Source: a virus
IMG/VR virus record: IMGVR_UViG_3300044695_008713
Coordinates: 1-27,638 of that record
Length of the DNA: 27,638 nt
Direction: 5' to 3' (one strand)
Shown: piece after piece, positions 22,473-27,638 of the stretch
How positions within the stretch are numbered: the stretch's first letter is position 1
How the letters are laid out: every line of letters begins with the position of its first letter
Made by a program: the position numbers and the translations under genes
The notes under the pieces: generated by a model
Database searches by the model: none
The model's input: the letters and a program-made list of their open reading frames with translations, nothing else
What the model was told of the DNA's origin: nothing

Positions 22473-23584
22473 TGCTCAATTTCATCGAAACCAGCGGCGC
22501 ATTGACAGCGAGGCAACTCACCAGCACCAATGTCGGCCTGTCGTTCCACAACGTGCAGCGCAAACGGTTGGAAAAATACGGCAAGCAGTACATCTCCACC
22601 GACCATCAGCCGGTGCAAAACCTGCTGTCCGAAGGGCAAGCCGACACCAGCAGCGGCGCGGTGAAGAAAAGCCGTCGGGGATTTCAGGATACCCGCCGTC
22701 TTCTGGTCATCAGCCAGTGGTATCGGTATTCTCTCGATACCGCCGCCCGCGACAAAATCCGCCGCGTATTGTTGGACTGGACGAGCCTCAATATCCCCGA
22801 TGGCAACCCCATCAACGAGACGCATTTCGAGGGGTTTTTGAAGGCAATCCGCCTGCACCGTGATTTGTTCAATGCATCCGAAAATGCCATCCTGAATGCC
22901 TGGCTGACCAAGATCCGCAACGCTGCGGAAGGCTTCACCTTCCCCGGCCGCGCCACCCGCTACGGCAACTGGTACACACACCACCTGAAAAAACTGCTGC
23001 TGTGCTATTACGCGCAGGAAGATACCGCCGCTTTTAATGCGCTGTTGCTGACCATTGATGCCCACGCGCTGGTGAATTTTCCTTACGGCAATGCCAGCGT
23101 CATCGTTCCTGCGGTGGGTGTTCCCTTTAACCAATCTATCCACGATATTCCCCGTGGTGCTACCCATGCGGGCGAAAGCATCGACTACATCCGCCGAGAT
23201 TCTCTTCATTACCACGTTTATGACGTGGAACCTTGGCTCGAAATCGCCATCCTCACGGGCAACCGGTACGAGGCGCTGATGGATAATGCTTGGGTGTTTT
23301 TGAAAAACAAGCTGTTCTCATCCACCAAGCACTACGAATTTGCCGCCTCCACCGACCCTTTCGATGCGGAGCGCTGGCTCGCCAGCCGCCCCGAATACCT
23401 CGCGCCAAACGCGATGTTCATTCCCGGCCATGCCTCGCGGGTGGCTCTTGCCTACAGCCATTTCAAGCGGCTTTTGAATTCAAGTTATCAGCCTGAAAGC
23501 CGTATGATCACGATTGCCAGCCGTTCCGAACGCCTCACCACTGACTGGTATTACTGGTTTCGTTTGTTTTTGGGATACGCTTAG
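22472..23584 (+). CDS. Alginate-lyase-like (alpha/alpha-toroid) tail-associated protein
   Basis: 370 residues, no signal peptide. The region from about 165 (NWYTHHLKKLLLCYY) through GNASVIVPAVG to about 240-258 (RRDSLHYHVYDVEPWLEIAI) resembles the PL5/alginate-lyase-type toroid, where an Arg and a Tyr/His in an R-D-x-LHYHxYxxEP segment line the active cleft. A role in degrading an exopolysaccharide during adsorption is plausible. It overlaps the propeller gene by 1 nt and lies inside the split megatron locus. Without a search the family call is moderate; a non-catalytic structural protein is possible. Confidence 0.55.
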   Translation: MLNFIETSGALTARQLTSTNVGLSFHNVQRKRLEKYGKQYISTDHQPVQNLLSEGQADTSSGAVKKSRRGFQDTRRLLVISQWYRYSLDTAARDKIRRVLLDWTSLNIPDGNPINETHFEGFLKAIRLHRDLFNASENAILNAWLTKIRNAAEGFTFPGRATRYGNWYTHHLKKLLLCYYAQEDTAAFNALLLTIDAHALVNFPYGNASVIVPAVGVPFNQSIHDIPRGATHAGESIDYIRRDSLHYHVYDVEPWLEIAILTGNRYEALMDNAWVFLKNKLFSSTKHYEFAASTDPFDAERWLASRPEYLAPNAMFIPGHASRVALAYSHFKRLLNSSYQPESRMITIASRSERLTTDWYYWFRLFLGYA

Positions 23585-23587
23585 ATC

Positions 23588-25225
23588 ATGGCCTTGCTAC
23601 AGGAAGTGTTGGCGAACCTCTGCCAAAAGGCGGGGCTTGCCCTCTCACAAGTGGATTTATCGCTGGTGACGGGCACCATCGAGGGGTTTGTGGTGAGCAA
23701 CCGCGCCAGCGTGCGTTCCAGTCTCGAACACCTGCAGCGGGCGTTTTTCCTCGATATTGTTGAGAGCAGCGGCAAGATTCGCTTTGTGCCGCGTGGGCAG
23801 GCGGTGGCCGCAAGTATCCCGATTGCTGACCTGATCCCCCAAGGGGACGGTAACAGCCGTGAACTCCTCACCATCACCCGTCGGCAGGAAAGCGAATTGT
23901 CGCAGACGCTGAATGTGAATTATCTCAGCAAAGGTTCCGATTACCAGCAGGGCACGCAATTGGCGCAGCGGCAGGTGAACGAGGCCGAGAATGCCAGTAA
24001 CGTCACCGTGCCCATCGTCATGACCGCTGATTATGCGCGGAAAGTGGCGGATGTGCTGCTGTACACCGAGTGGACGGAGCGCACCTCGTACCGTTTCGCC
24101 CTGCCGGTGAAATATGCCTGCCTTGAGCCAGGCGATGTGATTGATATTGTGGCAACCGGTGCCACCCACCGCATTCGCCTGCAGAAAACGGCGCTGTCTG
24201 GCCAGCAGTTGCGCTGTGAGGGTTTTGCCGAGGATGGCAGCGTTTATAACCAGTCTAATCCCGGCGGCGGCGATACCATCCCCGTGCAGGTGGTACCAAA
24301 CGTGGGCGATACGGTTTTATTCCTGCTCGACATTCCGATATTGCAGGATGCCGACGACAACGCCGGCTTTTATCTCGCGGTGGACAGGCAGGAAAACAGC
24401 AGTTGGCGCGGCGCCACCGTATATCGCGCAAGCAACACCACGGATTATGGTTTTCTGGCCAGCAGCCCTGTGGCGGCCACCACCGGTAAAGCCACAACCC
24501 TATTGGCTTCTGGCCGCACCACGCTGTGGGATTATCAGAACACCGTAACGGTGGAATTAAGCCGCACAGGCACGCTGCTCTCATCGCCTCCACTCGATGT
24601 GCTGAATGGTTCCAACGCGGCGCTACTCGGCAATGAGATTATCCAGTGGCAAGCGGCGGAACTCATCGCCCCCAAAACCTACCGTTTGTCAAAATTATTA
24701 CGCGGACGGCGCGGCACGGAAGCCGCCGTTGGCACCCATGCCCTCAATGAACGCTTTGTGGTGCTTTCCAGCGGCACGGTGCAGCGCATTCCCGATGGGC
24801 TGGATCTGATTGGCGCGATGCGTTCCTACAAAGCCATCTCAGCCGGACGGGATATCACCTCCGCCACGGCAGCCAGCTTCAGCAACACCGCCAAGGGCTT
24901 GAAACCATTCTCACCAGTACACCTGAAGGGCAGTCGCAACGGCGCGGGTGATCTTACCCTCACCTGGAAACGCCGCACCCGTATCGGCGGTGGCTGGCGC
25001 GACAATGCCGAGGTGCCGCTTGGCGAAACCAACGAAGCCTACGAGGTTGAGATTTTAAACGGCACAGCGGTGGTACGCACGGTTGCCGCCGCCAGTCCCT
25101 CCATGACCTACACCGCCGTCCAACAAACGGCTGATTTTGGTAGCGTACAGGCGGCAATTGCTGTGCGTGTTTATCAACTGTCCGCCACTGTTGGGCGCGG
25201 AACATCTTTGGAGAAAACGATATGA
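23588..25225 (+). CDS. Megatron/tail-hub C-terminal part (Phage-tail_3 region)
   Basis: 545 residues. LLQEVLANLCQKAGLALSQVDLS, then FLDIVESSGKIRFVPRG, YARKVADVLLYTEWTERTSYRFALP and LEPGDVI are the features of the middle of GTA g15-like proteins (Phage-tail_3), followed by beta-domains with LLRGRRGTE and a C-terminal domain with LKGSRNGAGDLTLTWKRRTR. It begins exactly where the usual protein continues after the N-domain, so with the gene at 20224 it reconstitutes one ancestral megatron. It forms the central tip and DNA exit. Confidence 0.85.
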   Translation: MALLQEVLANLCQKAGLALSQVDLSLVTGTIEGFVVSNRASVRSSLEHLQRAFFLDIVESSGKIRFVPRGQAVAASIPIADLIPQGDGNSRELLTITRRQESELSQTLNVNYLSKGSDYQQGTQLAQRQVNEAENASNVTVPIVMTADYARKVADVLLYTEWTERTSYRFALPVKYACLEPGDVIDIVATGATHRIRLQKTALSGQQLRCEGFAEDGSVYNQSNPGGGDTIPVQVVPNVGDTVLFLLDIPILQDADDNAGFYLAVDRQENSSWRGATVYRASNTTDYGFLASSPVAATTGKATTLLASGRTTLWDYQNTVTVELSRTGTLLSSPPLDVLNGSNAALLGNEIIQWQAAELIAPKTYRLSKLLRGRRGTEAAVGTHALNERFVVLSSGTVQRIPDGLDLIGAMRSYKAISAGRDITSATAASFSNTAKGLKPFSPVHLKGSRNGAGDLTLTWKRRTRIGGGWRDNAEVPLGETNEAYEVEILNGTAVVRTVAAASPSMTYTAVQQTADFGSVQAAIAVRVYQLSATVGRGTSLEKTI

Positions 25226-26418
25226 GCACCCCACGTTTTGCCTTGCCCTACATTCAGGCCAGCCAGGCGCAAAAAGAAGTTACCCACAACGAAGCCCTGT
25301 TGATGGTGGATGCCTTGGTGAGCCTCAGCCTTGAAGACCGGCATTTGAGCGCACCGCCCATCAGCCCGCAAAATGGGCAGGTGTGGTTCATTAACGGGGC
25401 TGGATCAGGGTCTTGGAGCGGGCAATCCAACAAACTCGCCCATTACGACAGCGGCCAGTGGTATTTTTATGTCGTGCCCGATGGTCTGCGGGCGTGGATT
25501 AAAGATGAGGCGGGGTATTTTGTTTACAGCGGCGGTTCGTGGTCCGCGTTCGTGGGTAGCGGGCAGTTTATCACGGTGGCCAGCGTTTCCGCCAATTATG
25601 CGGTGCAAGCCAGTGACCGTGGCAAGCTGATCGCAGTTAACGCTAATACCGCCGCTGTTGAGGTGCGCCTGCCGAGCGCCGCAACCATCGGCAACGGCTT
25701 TCCTGTCACCGTCAAGAAAACCGACAGCAGCGCGAATGCCGTGACCCTGCGGGCGGCGCAGAACCTACTCACCCAAAGCCAGCAGCTCGACAACGTCGCC
25801 TGGACAAAAACCCGCGTTACCGTCACCGCCAATTATGCTGCCGCGCCCGATGGCACCACCACCGCCGACCGTGTGTTGGAAACGGTGGACAATGGCGTGC
25901 ACGAAATCAAACAGGCGTATAGCAAATCTGCGGGTGTTACGATTCTCACCGCCGCCGTGCGCCTCAAGGCCGATGGACGGAGTGAAGCCTACCTGATGCT
26001 GGATGACGGCACAGCGACCAATCGGGCACAAATCCGGGCGAACCTTTCCACTGGCGCGGTGCCCTTCACCGACAATACCGGCACTTACACGTTGTTATCG
26101 AATAGCGTCACCAGCCTTGGCAGCGGTTGGTATCTGCTGCGCATCACCGTCAGCGTGCCCACGGGGGCGGGCAGCGTCACGCAAACCGTGCGCCTTTATA
26201 ATGCAGGCACATCCTACGTTGGCGATACTGCCCTTGGTGTGCAGGCGTGGGGGATGCAACTGCAGGAAGGCAGTTTGCTGGGCGAGTACATGGAAACCAC
26301 CACCGCTGCGCTCACACAAACCATTGATGGTGCCAACGCCCAGAGCCTCACCACCCAGCACCAAGCCGTGCAGGTCGTCTCGGACGGCGCAAACTGGCTG
26401 ATTGCCGCCAAAGCCTAA
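25222..26418 (+). CDS. DUF2793 tail fibre/spike with C-terminal carbohydrate-binding-like domain
   Basis: 398 residues. The N-terminus (TPRFALPYIQASQAQKEVTHNEAL, DGLRAWIKDEAGYFVYSGGSW) is a clear DUF2793 domain, the particle-attached part of alphaproteobacterial phage and GTA fibres. A spacer with VQASDRGKLIAVN follows, then from about 180 a beta-sandwich-like module (NLLTQSQQLDNVAWTK ... VQAWGMQLQEG) of the kind common in phage receptor-binding proteins. It overlaps the upstream stop by 4 nt and is the last large structural gene. Confidence 0.85.
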   Translation: MSTPRFALPYIQASQAQKEVTHNEALLMVDALVSLSLEDRHLSAPPISPQNGQVWFINGAGSGSWSGQSNKLAHYDSGQWYFYVVPDGLRAWIKDEAGYFVYSGGSWSAFVGSGQFITVASVSANYAVQASDRGKLIAVNANTAAVEVRLPSAATIGNGFPVTVKKTDSSANAVTLRAAQNLLTQSQQLDNVAWTKTRVTVTANYAAAPDGTTTADRVLETVDNGVHEIKQAYSKSAGVTILTAAVRLKADGRSEAYLMLDDGTATNRAQIRANLSTGAVPFTDNTGTYTLLSNSVTSLGSGWYLLRITVSVPTGAGSVTQTVRLYNAGTSYVGDTALGVQAWGMQLQEGSLLGEYMETTTAALTQTIDGANAQSLTTQHQAVQVVSDGANWLIAAKA

Positions 26419-26441
26419 CACAACAAACCCTCGGAGAAACC

Positions 26442-26633
26442 ATGAACGCCGACATTTCCAACGAATCCGAACACCTACCCATTCACGTCGCCAAGTGCGA
26501 GGAACGCTACAAGATGCTGGAAATGCGGCTCTCTCGCCTTGAACGCGCGCTCTATTGGATTGCCGCTGTGCTGATGACGGGCATGGCGACCATCATTTTT
26601 AAACTGTTTTTATTGGTACAGGAGATTGGCTGA
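26442..26633 (+). CDS. Small membrane protein, XhlA/holin-like
   Basis: 63 residues: an N-terminal charged coiled-coil ([22 protein letters not shown]) followed by one membrane span ([22 protein letters not shown]). This is the layout of XhlA-type haemolysin/holin-accessory proteins. GGAG upstream supports the start. Placed at the end of the late operon as expected for lysis. Its last 35 nt overlap the convergent arsenite permease gene. Confidence 0.68.
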   Translation: MNADISNESEHLPIHVAKCEERYKMLEMRLSRLERALYWIAAVLMTGMATIIFKLFLLVQEIG

Positions 26634-27638
26634 AACGGTGCTGGGTGCGTTTCGCAACCCCCACAAGCCAAAGCATGACTGGCACTTCTACCAGCACCCC
26701 CACCACCGTTGCTAATGCCGCGCCAGAGTTAAGCCCAAACAGGCTGATGGCAACGGCCACCGCCAGCTCAAAGAAATTTGAACTGCTGATCAGCGCAGCG
26801 GGGGCGGCAATGCTGTGCGGGATGTGCGCTTTACACATCCAGACATAAGCAAGCGTAAACATCAGCACACTTTGCAGCAGAATGGGCACAGCAATCATGC
26901 CAATCACCAGCGGCTTTTGTAGCAGAGTTTCGGCCTGAAAGCCAAACAGTAGAACCACGGTGGCCAGTAAGCCCAGCACGGAATATGGTTTGAGATGGTG
27001 CAAAAAAGAAGACAGCCGCTGCTCACTATGCGCCAGCAGTTTCTTGCGCGTTAAGTATCCCGCGATAATCGGCGTTACTACGTATAACGCCATTGAAAGC
27101 ACCAGTGTTTCCCACGGCACTGCAATATCTGCAACCCCTAGCAGCAGCGAGGCAATCGGTGCATAGGCAAAAATCATGATGATATTGTTGAGTGCCACCT
27201 GCACCAATGTATAGGCCGCATTGCCGCCCACTAAACGGCTCCACACAAACACCATCGCCGTGCACGGCGCGGTGCCCAGCAAAATTAAGCCCGCCACATA
27301 CTGCTTAGCATCTTCGGGGGTAATACTTGAGGCAAAAATATGCTGAAGAAACACAACACCGAGTGCCGCCATGGAAAACGGCATCACCAGCCATGTCACC
27401 ACAAAACTGATGGCGAAGGCTTTTGGTTTCTTAAGAGCATCGCCAATCCTTGAAAAATCAACATTCACCATCATCGGGAAAATCATCACCCACACCAGCA
27501 CCGCTACAACCAGATTCACGCTGGCGTATTCCAAATGGGCAATGGCTTGGAAAACACCCGGAATCAGATGACCCAGCCCCACACCTGCGGCAATGGCGAT
27601 GGCAATCCACACCGAAAGATAGCGTTCAAAATAACCAA
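26599..27638 (-). CDS. acr3: ACR3-type arsenite efflux permease, 5'-truncated by window edge
   Basis: The frame is open to the right edge; the first in-window residues [18 protein letters not shown] match the usual N-terminus of ACR3 permeases, so only a few codons are missing. About ten membrane spans are visible, with the conserved [10 protein letters not shown] carrying the Cys required for As(III) transport, and [14 protein letters not shown] near the end. It exports arsenite using the proton gradient. The core ends near TQHRF; the last ten residues ([10 protein letters not shown]) are encoded inside the phage holin-like gene. It is either host DNA at the prophage edge or a carried gene; no other ars gene is in view. 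Confidence 0.88.
   Translation of the reverse strand, partial: GYFERYLSVWIAIAIAAGVGLGHLIPGVFQAIAHLEYASVNLVVAVLVWVMIFPMMVNVDFSRIGDALKKPKAFAISFVVTWLVMPFSMAALGVVFLQHIFASSITPEDAKQYVAGLILLGTAPCTAMVFVWSRLVGGNAAYTLVQVALNNIIMIFAYAPIASLLLGVADIAVPWETLVLSMALYVVTPIIAGYLTRKKLLAHSEQRLSSFLHHLKPYSVLGLLATVVLLFGFQAETLLQKPLVIGMIAVPILLQSVLMFTLAYVWMCKAHIPHSIAAPAALISSSNFFELAVAVAISLFGLNSGAALATVVGVLVEVPVMLWLVGVAKRTQHRFSQSPVPIKTV

Noticed and set aside
1-27638. CRISPR array, tRNA, rRNA or integrase
   Set aside because: None seen. The repeat clusters lack regular spacers of CRISPR length, and no integrase signature appears in the window.

Overview
The window is most of a tailed-phage genome, probably an integrated prophage, from an alphaproteobacterial setting. 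The evidence for Alphaproteobacteria is the combination of a DUF3489 protein, a DUF6456-like protein and a tail-tip module of the kind found in gene transfer agents (DUF2460, DUF2163, NlpC/P60 peptidase, g15-like 'megatron', DUF2793). No rRNA, tRNA or host housekeeping gene is present to fix the order. The only gene that looks non-phage is an ACR3-type arsenite efflux gene entering from the right edge on the minus strand.

Layout. 1-2076: early/replication genes (RecA-fold helicase missing its 5' end, RuvC-like resolvase, DUF6456-like protein), with an iteron-like cluster and a perfect 14-bp inverted repeat between helicase and resolvase. 2077-2481: non-coding, with a 10-bp periodic repeat and a cluster of GGTTGAC boxes. 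2482-5557: two DNA methyltransferases, a convergent DUF3489 gene and an XRE-type regulator with its own operator-like dyad. 5563-14233: a lambda-type head and neck module (TerS, TerL/GpA, gpW, portal, S49 protease with nested scaffold, decoration D, capsid E, FII-like, U-like). 14246-18367: tail tube, tail assembly chaperone with a probable -1 programmed frameshift, tape measure. 18364-26418: GTA-like tail tip and fibre. 26442-26633: holin/XhlA-like protein. 26599-27638: ACR3 permease. Genes in the structural block are nearly all co-directional with 1-17 nt overlaps (ATGA, TAATG and similar junctions), so it behaves as one late operon.

Most unusual points. (1) The C-terminal half of the cytosine methyltransferase gene reads as two different conserved protein sequences in two overlapping frames. 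(2) The tail chaperone carries an in-frame A AAA AAG heptamer followed by a 102-codon open -1 frame that explains an otherwise empty gap. (3) A 23S-IVP-type four-helix-bundle ORF bounded by 19-bp perfect inverted repeats sits between the decoration and capsid genes. Relatives of its G-rich ends recur at other gene and domain junctions (portal/protease, protease/scaffold, inside the tape measure). (4) The megatron gene is split, and the gap holds a duplicated N-domain fused to a beta-propeller, then an alginate-lyase-like protein, which together look like an inserted receptor-binding or depolymerase cassette. All family calls come from reading the sequence; no database search was run.
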